Positions 1 through 11,045 of a stretch of 64,000 nt of DNA are shown here, in pieces. Within the stretch, counting starts at the first letter, position 1. Every line of letters begins with the position of its first letter. The position numbers and the translations under genes are program-made. The notes under the pieces are model-generated. The model did not search any database. It saw nothing but the letters and a program-made list of their open reading frames with translations, and was not told where the DNA came from. Origin of the DNA: Paulownia fortunei (Eukaryota; Streptophyta; Magnoliopsida; Lamiales; Paulowniaceae); contig CM033118.1 of the NCBI GenBank assembly GCA_019321725.1, positions 11,248,071 to 11,312,070 on the forward strand, written 5' to 3'.

Positions 1-2459
1 TTCATCTAGAGGGTGATGGGATTTGAATAAAATAGTGGGAGATATTTATGATTAAAGACCATATCATAAATGGATATTAGTTGAATGAATGCTTAAATTT
101 CTGGCTCACATAGGATAATGGTTATTGCTAGTAATTCCACATAGGATAATCTAGATAAACAGACAAACTTACCAGCTCAATATAGATGTTTGTCACCATT
201 GTGGATATTTAGGGCATAGAAAGAGGAAACACAAGTATTGACTTGCTTAGTTGAATTAGAAGGGGTTCTAATTCAAGTTTATACATTGTTGATATCAACC
301 ATTAAGGTTGGTAAATTTTTCTTGGATATTGGATATCAGATATGATCCCATCTTTGTAAGGGATTGCAGTAGATGACAAGAAAAATGGAGACTAAGATAA
401 AGGGCGATCTTTAAGCTTGAGAATAAAGTAAGTGTTGCTTTATTGGCTATAGGAATGATCCACTTAACTATGGATGGAATTAGGATAGTATTAGTTAATT
501 GTCTTTGCTACATTGATAAATGAACTATACAATCCCAACATTCCATGCTACATAATCAACAAAGTAATCTAAGAATTAGATAATCAAAACAGTGCATACT
601 TGTGGTATGCTAGATTAGGTCATATCTCTAAAGAAAGAGTTCAAAAAATGGTACATTTGCTTGACCTTTTGAACTTGCATGAGGTGCCAACTTGTAAATC
701 TTATCTCTAGGAGAACATGACCAAATCACCATTTGTGGGACAAATGGAGCAAACCACGCCTTTGGATGTGATCCAAAGGGACGTAAGCAGTCCACTAAGT
801 GTTAGTGTACATGCGAACTATTCTTACTTCATTATTCTAAGATCCTTTGAAAGGTTTAAAGAATTTAGACATGAAGTAGAGAATTAAATTGGCCAAAGTA
901 TTAAATCTATCGATGTGATCGAGAAAAAGAATACTAAGGTGGTAAGTTCTTGATTATCAAATGGAGAATTAGATTCTCACTTTAAGTGAATCCAAGTTGA
1001 GTTTCACTTATTTCCTCCTTCATTCTAGGAATTTACCCTAGAATCGATGATATTCTTATCAACTAAGGATATCATCTAAATCGGTGTTCAAAACATCATA
1101 TGAGATATGATGTGGTAAAAGACCCCTCGCATATATACCTAAAGGTATAAAGGGGCCTGCTTCTTTAAAGCAGTTAGTGGGAGATAAGATAGATGTGAAT
1201 CCACCTTATACAAATTTGTGGGGTATCTAAATAAATCTAAAGATTCCATTTCTATGGTTCCTAAGAGCAAATGAGTTTGTTTTCTAGGGACACCATCTTC
1301 TTGAGAAGAAGGAATTTCTATTAGATAGAAATTGTTAGATCATAGAACTTGAAATAGTTCAAGAACCACAGATTGTCTCACAAGTGGCAATGGTGTATGA
1401 ACAAATTACTAAAACTTCTAGTATAGAACCTCCAATGAGATCTGAAAGGATCTCGGGGCTACTTATACGATAAGAGTCTCTTGCTAGAGAGTAGCAAGGA
1501 GGATCTCATTTTTAAATATTGATCTTACTAAGGAGTAATGATGTATGACATCAATTCAGAAATTGGGAAAATGCTATGCAATCCAAAATAGACTCTATGT
1601 ACTCCAACAAGGTTTGACCTTGGTGGGCCCATTAGTAGGAATGGTTCCCATTAGCTGCAAATGGGTCTGCAAATATAAATTGAAGAACATGGGGAGATGG
1701 TGACCTATAAAGGCATGAATGGTACCAAAGTGTTACGCTCAAAGTCAAGGTGTTGACTATTGATGATACATTTTACCAGACGTGATGCTAAAGTCCATTC
1801 AGAGTATGCTAGTTATATCTACGTATTACGACTACTAGATATGGCAAAGGGATATGAAGACCGTCTTTCTCAATAGGGGTATTGAGAAAGGGATAAAAGT
1901 TAAGCAGTTTGAGGTCTTCATATCAAACAAACACAAGCAAAAAGTTTGCGAGTTTCAGAGATTTGTTAAAAACTCAAAATAAATTTTTCGAATATAGAAC
2001 ATTCGATTCTCTAAAGCAATCAAATGGTTTGATTTCCTTAGGAATGTGAATGAGCCATATGTGTACGAGAGGGTTAGTGGGAGTATGGTGATGATTGTTG
2101 TATTTTACGTTGATGACATTTTACTCATAGAGATGATGTAGAAATGTTGTAGTCAACTGAGACTTGTCATCTACAAAGTTCTCCAAGAGAGATTTGGGAT
2201 AAGCATCCTAGGGATTAGGGATTGAGATTTATGGAGATAGATCTGAAAGGATGATTGGACTATCATAAATCTAAGTACAAAGATTAGATGCTAAAAGGGT
2301 TTAGCATGAAAGAATCCTAGGAGAGATTCTTGTTTATAAGTCATGGGATTTTTCTTTCGTAGTCCTCGTCCCCAAAGACTTTTTAAAAGAATGAGAAATA
2401 ATGACTCACATATTTTATGCAATCTTGAAAGAAAGCATAAATATGCATCGATTTGGAGA
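1..2459 (+). pseudogene. Ty1/copia gag-pol remnant (left copy)
   Basis: Decayed copia polyprotein, cut by the window start. Translated pieces appear in copia order but in shifting frames. A gag zinc knuckle lies near 190-230 (CHHCGYLGHRKRKHK, final Cys replaced by His). A protease-like stretch lies near 325-375 (LDIG in place of LDTG). The GAG-pre-integrase motif LGHISKERVQKM lies near 615-660. Integrase C-terminal text (MWYGKRPSLAYL) lies near 1090-1135. Reverse transcriptase runs from about 1610, with YVDD at 2106-2117 and a following LLI. The order gag-PR-IN-RT is diagnostic of copia, since gypsy places IN after RT. Stops and indels are frequent, so no product is expected. A related copy lies antisense at 62771-63414. 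The right edge is where C-family LTR sequence begins. Confidence 0.85.
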
Positions 2460-5022
2460 TCGAATGAACGGTTAAGAAATTAGGGCTTAATGTATTATCC
2501 GATCATATGAAAATTAAAGTAAGTTGTACATAGATAAATAAGTAATGAGAAACACTAGATTAGGGCTGCATAATGTGTGAATAACATCAGATTTGAATCA
2601 CCACTTGACACCTCAAGCTTTGCCACCTCAAGTTTCCACCTCAACCTTTCTTCATTTCTATCCTTGAACCATGACCAAAAACTATTTTCTAAACTATTTC
2701 ACCTCCAAAACCTTCATATTGAATTTTATAAATTGCTCTCAAGTAATTCCAAGTAAAGAAAAAAGTGAAGGAAGCAAAGGGAAGTAAGGAGGAGTAAGTT
2801 GAAGCTAAAATCTGTGCACGGGTGAGCTTAACTCATGTTCTTGATTTAAGTTCTTGAATTGTTTGAGGGTTTATGATTTTAAAGCTTCTATTATTGATTA
2901 TAATCATGTTAGGATGTTATTTATGGCCTTATAATTCACAAAAGAAGGAGTTTTAGTTGCAAAATCACAATAAAAATCAATAGGGACATAACTTGATATA
3001 TGTGTAATAACTTGATTAAAACCTATGTATTTCACCATATATGTGTTTATATATAAGTCTACGGGATGTATGTAAGTTTAGAGAGGTTATAAATTGTAAT
3101 ATAGTGTGATAATTAAAGAGGTGCTCAAAATTGTCTTCTTTGAATTTCAGATTCTGTCCTATGTTAATGGTGTTGGTTTTACATCAATAAATCCATTAGT
3201 TTTGGCAGTACTTTGACCTAGTTGTCTCTTTATATGTTATCTAAGTATGGTGAAAATTGGGGAGTGATTGAATATACTTAAAGGTGCCAAAACCATTAAT
3301 GTCATGAAGTGTGCAAAATTATCATGGTAGGAAAACAATCTATTTCAGTATGTTGTGAAGAGAGCTGAACTTGGGATGCTATATCCATGAGTTTTAGTAA
3401 TTATATGACATGGTTACATATTTTTTGATATTATCTAAGTGCGGTAAAATTTTGGGAGTGATTGGATATGCTTAGGGATGTCAAACTTATCATACAACTA
3501 AATTGGACAGCAAGAAAATATAGAAATGTGAATCTGTCCCCTTTTATAACTTAGCATATTTCAATCTAGACATATTGCTATTGAGTGGTAACAATTAGGT
3601 ACATGATATTAGAGTTATTGTACTTCAATTATATGATGTTTACATATATCTAAGATGAGAAATTAAGGTATTTGAGGGACTAGATTGGGTTCAAGTTTGT
3701 GAAAGCATAATTGTTACCTATATAGTTGGGTGTTTAAGGTCTTAGCACAATATTTTATGCTTTCAACTTCCCAAATTGGGAATAGCGCTTGATGTTGGGT
3801 AATATTACAGGATATTTTACATCTAAGATCGAAGGGGAACAATAAACATATAGACTAAGCCACCAATCAAGTAAAAGGTAAGTAAAGATTCATTTGCAAC
3901 TACAATGTATGAACATAGTATGTCTTGAAGCATTTATACCTAATGTGTTGATGATATTTAAATTGATTGGATGACAAGTATAGTGTGTACTTTAAGAGTT
4001 TTATAATTCTTGAAACATGTTGAGAGCAATATGACTTGCATTTCATATTGAACATACCATTCATGAGCATTTACATGTGCATGCACGACATATGAGTATA
4101 GTGGAGGTTCTTACATTCACTTTACAATTTGAGACATGATTTTTAGAAAGAAAATATTTTGGTTGGCCACTACTAGTGTATCGAGGCATGTGAGACATGC
4201 TTATGTGATATTTTGGGGCACCGTGAGTGTTACTTTTTGGAGGATCATAGGGGTTGATAGGGTGTGCCTCTGGTGGTCACGAAAGGTTAGACCACTTAAT
4301 TGTGTTTTTGGAGGATCACAGAGGAAGACAGGGGGTGGATCTCTGGTGATCCCAGAAGATGGCCCTTGGATTGAGTCAATTTGTTTATGGCTATATGATT
4401 ATTGATATTGTTAAGAGCTCTATCCAATGCATAGTTGGTGGGCCAAGGCCCAATAAATGAAGTGATTTTTAATAAAAACTCTTTAATTTATGAGTACTCA
4501 AATTTGACACATTTATTGCATCATATCTTAGAGATGAGTTTCATGAGATTTTATATCATACTCTTGTCATGCATAATTTTTACTTATTGAGTGTTAGCTC
4601 ATGTAATTCATGCATTGTAGGTGAACATGGTGAGACTTGAGACCTTTGGTTTACTGGTTGGCAATGGAGCTCCTATAGGCTTTCGAAGATCAATATACTG
4701 AGATGATGACCTATTGGGCTATTTTGTGCGATGTGCTTTTGATTTTACAGTTATTGTATTATATTAGTGACTTTATCCTATATATCACTTTCAAAACTCC
4801 TTTGTGATAAAGAGTTTGAGATTGTGATGGTTTTGATAGACTTAGTTAAAATTTAATAACTACCTATGTATATACAGTGTTACAGGATATGAAAGCACTT
4901 TACTTTTATCAATGTTTTGTTGAACTAAGTAGAAAAAAATGTTATACACATGCATACGTGCACAAATTATGTTGCACAGGTTGTTTATATATATATTTAT
5001 ACATATTGTTGGGAGGTTGTTC
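2460..5022 (+). repeat. C-family LTR, 5'-truncated
   Basis: This is sense-strand LTR sequence of the same family as the solo LTR at 27665-30795, which lies in the opposite orientation. Matching blocks include the gaatgaacggttaagaaatt start, the segment near 4595-4760 with a conserved attcatgcattgtaggt, and a terminus near 5010-5022 resembling the family end (gttaggggtgttaca). About the first 500 bp of the LTR are missing on the left. Near 4230-4350 are two imperfect copies of a G-rich segment of about 75 bp (ggaggatcayagggg and similar). A short open frame at 4136-4405 is only LTR sequence read through. This is most likely LTR debris from a Tekay-like gypsy element. Confidence 0.7.
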
Positions 5023-5798
5023 CAAATCAGCCACTAAAATTTAATTTATATATAAATATAATTATAGTATATATATATGATATATATCTATCTTGATATT
5101 ATTTGAAAAGTTCAAAATAATATCAACAATGTATGTAGACAATTTTGATGATTAATGTAGTCTCAAATTAGTCCACATACAATAAGAGAGAGAAAAGAGA
5201 GGAGTTTTTGGAAGAATTGGAATACTTCAAGTAGTTCAAAATTGAAAAACTTTCCAAGAGATGGAAAGGGATTAAAATTTTCAGCCCTATATATATAAGG
5301 GATGAAAATTACATAAGTAATTTAGAAAATTTGAGCAAAAATTATTTTGTTTAAAGTCTTCTATTTTACTCTCCAAGAAAAGAAAAGAAAGAAAAAGAAA
5401 ATCAGTTTATTGCTATTCTCTTCATATTATTGTTTCAAGAACTTAAAGAATCAATCTTTATTGTTCTTGAAAATTTACTCTGGTTCTAGATTAGTAAATA
5501 ATTAAAAGGATACTAGCGAATCCTTTTGATTGGTGTTGCTCTTCCATATTGTGGACCTGATAGAGGAGAGACATTTGGATCCCTACGAGTTCTAATAGTC
5601 CAGGATAAGTAATTGATTGCTTCATTCCCTACAACAAACATAATGCACGGAAGGTATAATCCAAATTTAATATTTACTTATATATTCACTTGAATAAGCA
5701 CGATCGTTAAAATTGCTTTCGAATCGAGGGATTAAATTTATATTTGATAAAATTTTAACTTTTTACTGCATATACCCGCGATTATAGCAAATCCAACA
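5023..5798 (+). repeat. B-family LTR, 3' part
   Basis: Matches the last roughly 780 bp of the B LTR seen at 14949-17107 and 49352-51566. Shared blocks are aatcagccactaaaattta at the left, the ttctattttactctccaa stretch, the gaatccttttgattggtgt stretch and the terminal box ending atccaaca. The first two thirds of the LTR are absent. The right end joins directly to A-family RNase H sequence (gcaaaatggg) with no primer-binding site, so this is a fragment rather than a live LTR end. I see no matching target duplication. Confidence 0.65.
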
Positions 5799-7347
5799 GC
5801 AAAATGGGATGGTTATTGCATATGCTTCAAGGCAATTGAAGAGGTATGAAAAGAATTATCTAACCCATAATTTGGAACTTGTTGCTGTGGTTTTTGCCTT
5901 GAAAATACACAGATCATAAGAGTTTGAAGTACTTCTTTACCCAAAAGGAGCTGAATACGAGACAAATAAGATGGTTAGAAGTTGTGAAGGATTATGATTG
6001 TATGATCAAATATCATTCTGGTAAGGCGAATGTGGTTGCAGATGGATTGAGCAGAAAATCCACGTCTTCTCTTTTTGTTATACAAAAGTCAATATTACTG
6101 GATTTGCAGAGATTAGAGATTGAAATTATACCTAAAGGGAAAAAGTGTTCGTTGTTAGCCTTAGTGTGGAGACCTACACTTCAAGATAGAATTACAGAAA
6201 GTCAAAAGGTAGATATACATTTGTGTAGAAAGTCAATAAGTTAAGATTGAACATCAATGACCATCAGGGTTGTTGAAGCCTTTGTTGATTCCAGAGTGGA
6301 AATGAGAGCACATCACAATGGACTTTGTGCTTGGATTACCTAGAACACGAAAGGGGTATAATTCCATATGGGTGATTGTTGATAGATTAACTAAATTAGC
6401 CCTTTTTTTCCAGTGAAATCCACATACAATATGGACCAGTATGCTCAATAATATATTAAAGAGATAGTCAGGTTACATGGGGTGCCAGTTTCAATAGTGT
6501 GCGATAGAGATCCTAAGTTTACATCTATATTTTGGAAGAGCTTACACAGTGCATTTAGTACAATATTTCATCCACAAAGTGACGTGCAATCAGAGAGGGT
6601 TATTCATATATTAGAGGATATGTTAAGAGCTTGTGTGCTAGATTTTCATGGGAGTTGGGATACGAAGCTTCCATTAGTGGAGTTTACTTATAATAATAGC
6701 TACCAATCAATAATTGGAATGATGCCTTATGAAGCATTGTATGGAAAGAAATATATATCGCCAGTTCATTGGGATAAAGTTGGAGAATGAAGCCTACTTG
6801 GTCCGAAAATAGTTCAACATACTGCTAAGGTAGTGGAGAAGATATGAGCGAGAATGAAGATCACGCAGATTAGATAGAAAAGTTATGCAGATAAATAGAG
6901 AAAAGATCTAGAGTTTACCGTTGGGGATCATGTGTTCTTAAAAGTAGCTCCTATGAAAGGTTTCATGAGATTTGGAAAGAAATGAAAACTTAGCCCAAGG
7001 TATGTCGGCCTATTCGAGATTCTCCGAAAAGTAGGTGATAAAGCTTATAGAGTGGCCTTACCTTCATCATTATCTAGTTTTCACAATGTTTTCCATGTGT
7101 CTATGTTGAGAAAGTACGTTTCAAACCCCTCTCATGTGTTGAGTTATTAACCGTTGGAATTGTCTTCTGATTTAGCTTATAAAGAGAAACCAATGCAAAT
7201 TCTGGATAGAAGGAAAAAGATTTGACTTGTTAAAGTATTGTGGAGGAATCATTCTATATAAGAGGCCACATGGGAAAGAGAAGAAGAAATGCAGAGCAAG
7301 TATCCAGAATTATTTGGTACGTCAAATTTCGAGGATAAAATTTTTGT
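5799..7347 (+). pseudogene. Tekay-type gypsy pol fragment (A1: RNase H, integrase, chromodomain)
   Basis: Begins inside RNase H ([19 protein letters not shown]). It then holds the tail of RNase H, the integrase core and the C-terminal chromodomain region (LVKVLWRNHSI, EATWEREEEM, about 7220-7300). Relative to the copy at 53703-57940 it lacks about 43 bp near 5912, about 265 bp near 6232 that held the HHCC zinc finger of integrase, and about 18 bp near 6548. Integrase carries SIVCDRDPKF, and the glutamate of QSERVIH is present, but the preceding Gly is Val. In-frame stops occur at 6449-6451 and 6983-6985, both also present in the 53703-57940 copy. The chromodomain marks the lineage as chromovirus. 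Not functional. Confidence 0.88.
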
Positions 7348-7360
7348 AAGGAAGAAAGGA
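7348..7360 (+). promoter_or_regulatory. polypurine tract of A1
   Basis: An all-purine run, aaggaagaaagga, sits one base before the TG that opens the LTR at 7362. This is the expected place and composition for the primer of plus-strand DNA synthesis in an LTR retrotransposon. The inverted A copy has a similar but imperfect run just outside its LTR at 11046-11060 on the minus strand. Confidence 0.7.
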
Positions 7361-7361
7361 T

Positions 7362-9067
7362 TGTATTGCCCAATTCTCTCCTACATAGCCAATAATAAGT
7401 ATCTTGCATGAATATGCATTTAATCAATGTTTATTATCGAATTATGACATACAAATATCATAATTGCACGAACATGAATAATTATTATTATATGTTTCAG
7501 TTATCCTTTAATATGCATTAGTACATGAAATATGAGATCAAACTTTTGTTTCTTGATTTGACATATTCCTTAAGTGCCTTTTCGTAGTGAAAAGCTCGGT
7601 ATCTCGGTTAAGGAAGATTGATGTGTTGAATGGCTAGAAAATATTGCTCCATACTTGTTACATTCTAAAGTGATTATTTGTCTAAATATTTGCTTGAAAT
7701 ATGTTATATTTGGCTAAAAACTAAAAGTATGCAAAATGGTGCAATTTGATTGGTTGGTTGACTAGGTTGCATGAAATCATTTTAAACCGCATTGCACTTG
7801 ATTATAACACCAAGGCATCAATTTTTGTCATCTCCCAAGCCCACAAATATGGCTTTTGGCATGAGAAGACACCAAGTATGATACAACCAATCATCACCCT
7901 CCACTTACCTCTTTTTGAAATGTCAAATAAGTCATTTTTAGCTTATTTTCTTGTGGAAGCTCCTCAAAAAATGATCAGCCTTCTTCTCCAAAGTTTCTCC
8001 CAAATTTCTACACTCTCTTACTCACAAAAATTAAATTCAATCCATAGGAATCCATAGAACACAAACTAGAACAAGTTTTCACCCTTTCAAACTTGAAAAC
8101 TCTTGATTTTGGAGTTTAATTCCAATATAATCAAAGTATATTCTTTTTCAATGTTTCTTTTGATGAATTTATGGTATTTTGGATATTTACATGCTTTAGT
8201 ATGATTGAAAACTTAATTGGGTTAAACTTGAAGCCAAAACCAAACTAGTTAAGCTAGTTTCTAACAAAATTGATAGTCTTGTGAAATTTGTTTAATTTAC
8301 TTATTTCTATTAAAATTGTAATATTTATATTGTGTTTGGAAGTTTCTATGAATGATTGAAAATAATTTCAATTAATTTTCTTAATTTAAGGTTACAATCA
8401 ATTTAAGTTAGAATCGAGTTTACGTCATGTTAATTTGAATTGTGTGCAAGTTTTAGGAGCTGCCCTAATAAATTATGTTTGAATTATTAGTTATTTAATT
8501 GCTGCCCTAATGTTTAATTTCTTGAATTAGTAGTAAAATATGGAGTATACATTATTTTTTAGATTATGTAATTGATATGAAATTGTTTACAAAATATTGA
8601 AAAGTGTATATGATTTTAACTAGAATAGACTAAATAATTTATAAAAAGAATATTAAATGGTACATGATTTGATTATGTTAGCCCTTTAATACATCCTATC
8701 TTCCAAAGAGATTGACCTTTTCACTTAGCACAAAGTGGACTTGAGGCAAGTTGAAACTTTTATTTACTATATCATAAGAATCATATAATGTTGTTCATGT
8801 TTTAATGTGATTGTCATTATTTGCCAAATGATGTAATGTTTGATGCATTTATGGTTTATGAAACATGATACTATTAAGAATATAATGAGGTTTTTTGAAA
8901 AGGAAGTATGGTACTTGATTGATGGTCGGGTAGACTTTCTACACAAATTGCGGGAGGGACCAGCGGACCCAACAAATGGTGGCAAATACTTGAGGTTGAA
9001 AATTCGGTATAGAAAAGCCACAATGAATGAGATAGAATATGGCTAATACCTGAGGTTGAAAGACCAA
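7362..9067 (+). repeat. A-family LTR (3' LTR of A1), 3'-truncated
   Basis: Opens with TGTATTGCCCAATTCTC right after the polypurine tract. It corresponds base for base in long blocks to the LTRs at 9296-11045 (inverted), 52503-53702 (direct) and 57941-59570 (inverted). It contains the segment 8120-8690 that is deleted from the 9296-11045 copy. It stops near 9067 (gaccaagta), where the family LTR would continue for several hundred bases to a GGGTTGTTACA end. An open stretch of about 103 codons at 7746-8057 has no ATG near its start. Confidence 0.8.
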
Positions 9068-9295
9068 GTATTTCACACTTCTCACCATAGAAATAATATC
9101 TCCAAATTTTCAAAGCAAAAACAACAACAACAATTTTCAAATCATGGGTTGGGTAATTCTTTTCATACTCCTTCAATTGCCTTGAAGCATAGGCAATAAC
9201 CTTCCCATTTTGCATCAAAACAGCACCCAAATAATTTTTTAAAGCATCGCTTTACACCACGAATCCACCAGTTCTTATTGGAATGGTAAAAACAG
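9068..9295 (-). pseudogene. A-family RNase H scrap
   Basis: Read on the minus strand this gives [18 protein letters not shown], then [20 protein letters not shown] and a tail ending GEKCEI. It is the RNase H segment of a Tekay pol of family A. It is bounded exactly by the end of the inverted LTR at 9296, so the minus-strand A element probably inserted into an older A pol here. The left side breaks abruptly into the direct-orientation LTR at 9067. Confidence 0.8.
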
Positions 9296-11045
9296 TGTAA
9301 CAACCCTTAACCTAACTATAGAACCTAAATAAGCTGATACAGTTAAGTCAAGAAATGTTAACTTTTCATCAATACTAAAGTTATGGTTTTAATAAAAGTT
9401 CCCATTTTGGCTATAAGAGAAAGAACTCGTATTCATTTGTTGTTTCATTTCATTTTAAACACACCATATACATAAATCAAGACTGAGTACATATTTTTAC
9501 AAAACCATAACAAAACGGCATATTTAAAAACAAAATAGAGTTTTCAAAATAGACTACAAAACAGCTCGAAGCATAGTATATGAACAAATCTCTATTCGGC
9601 TGCTCTAGAGACTCAGTCAACCTCTAAATATGTACATTTCCACTTACATTACATGAATCCAATGATCTAAAGGCTTAGTAAGATCAAACTGATGCAATAA
9701 CAAATAGCGTACATGCACATCTCATAAATCATTAAATGCATTATTCAATTTAATAACTTTCATTCATAAATCATTCTTTAGGACCCTTGAAGTGTGGTAC
9801 CTAACTAATAGCGATAGACCATGATTTTCGAAACATGTTCATAATGATTGGGCAAAAAGAGAAATAATACGGGGTTTCCATACTTGGTCTTTCAACCTCA
9901 GGTATTAGCTGTATTCTGTCTCTATAATTGTGGCTTTCCTATACCATTTTTTCAACCTCAAGTATTTGCCACCATTTGTTGGGTCCGCCGGTCCCTCCCA
10001 CATCCCTTGTCTACCCGACCATCAATCAAGTACCATACATCCTTTTCAAAAATCTCATTATATTCTTAGTAGTATATTGCTTCATGAACCATAAATGCAT
10101 CAAACATTACATCATTTGACAAATAATGACAATCACATTAAAACATGAACAACATTATATAATTCTTGTGATACAACAAATGAAAGTTTCAACTTACCTC
10201 AAGTCCACTTTGTGCTCAGTGTAAAGGTCAATCTCTTTGGAAGATAGGATGTATTAAAGGCCTTGATTAAGTTGGGATTAAGCTTCAAAATCAACGATTT
10301 TCAAGCTTAAAAGGGTAGAATCTTGTTCTAGTGTGTGTTCGATGGATTCCTATAGATTGAATTCAATTTTTATGAGTATGAAAGTGTAAAAATTTGGGAG
10401 AAACTTGGAGAAGAAGGGCTGGTTGTTTTTTGAGGAGCTTCACAAGAAAATATGGCTAAAATGACTTTTTTGATATTTCAAAGAGAGGTAAGTAGAGGGT
10501 GATGATTGGTTGCATCACGCTTGGTGTCTTCTCATGCCAAAAGCCACGTTTATGGCCTAGGGAGATGACAAATATTGATGCTTTGGTGTTATAATCAAGT
10601 GTAATGTGGTTTAGAATGATTTCATGCAACTTAGTCAACGTACCAATCAAATTGCACCATTTTGCATACTTTTAGTTCTTAGCCAAATGTAACATATATC
10701 ATGTAAATATTTAGGTAAATAATCACTTTAGAATATAACAAGTATGGAGCAATACAAATAATTCATTTCAAGGTCATTCAACACATCAATCTTTCTTAAT
10801 CGAGATACCGAGCTTTTCATTGCAAAAAGTCACTTAAATAATATGTTAATAAAACAAAATAAAAGTTCGATCTCATATTTTTGTACTATTGCATGTTAAA
10901 GCATAAGTCTAGTACATAGTAACAATTATTCATGTTCATGCAATCATACTATTTGTATACCATAATCCAATAATACATATTGATGAGATGCATATTCATG
11001 CAAGATGTTTATTATTGGCTATGTAGGAGATAATTGGGCATTACA
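9296..11045 (-). repeat. A-family LTR (3' LTR of the inverted element)
   Basis: Minus-strand LTR with both termini: TGTAATGCCC at 11045 and GGGTTGTTACA ending at 9296, about 1750 bp. Compared with the direct copy at 7362 it has lost roughly 560 bp internally, with the join near 10262 where taaaggcc runs straight into ttgattaagttggg. It supplies the LTR 3' portion missing from the direct copy, so the full family LTR is probably about 2.3 kb. It is followed upstream on the minus strand by pol of the same element. Confidence 0.85.

Noticed and set aside
4136..4405. Short frame in the C LTR, similar to one at 28398-28640 on the other strand
   Set aside because: Both are LTR sequence in homologous positions. 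The two diverge by indels after about 55 codons, so there is no sign of a conserved protein.
5007..5798. Complete solo LTR starting at the TGTTGGG of 5007
   Set aside because: The bases at 5007-5022 fit the end of the C LTR better, and the rest corresponds only to the last third of the B LTR. No target duplication flanks it.
7746..8057. Open stretch of about 103 codons present in four A LTR copies (also 10456-10650, 52890-53117, 58865-59176)
   Set aside because: It begins at TTG with no nearby in-frame ATG, and it lies in the same place of each LTR. Homology of the LTRs explains its presence, and two copies are frameshifted or cut.
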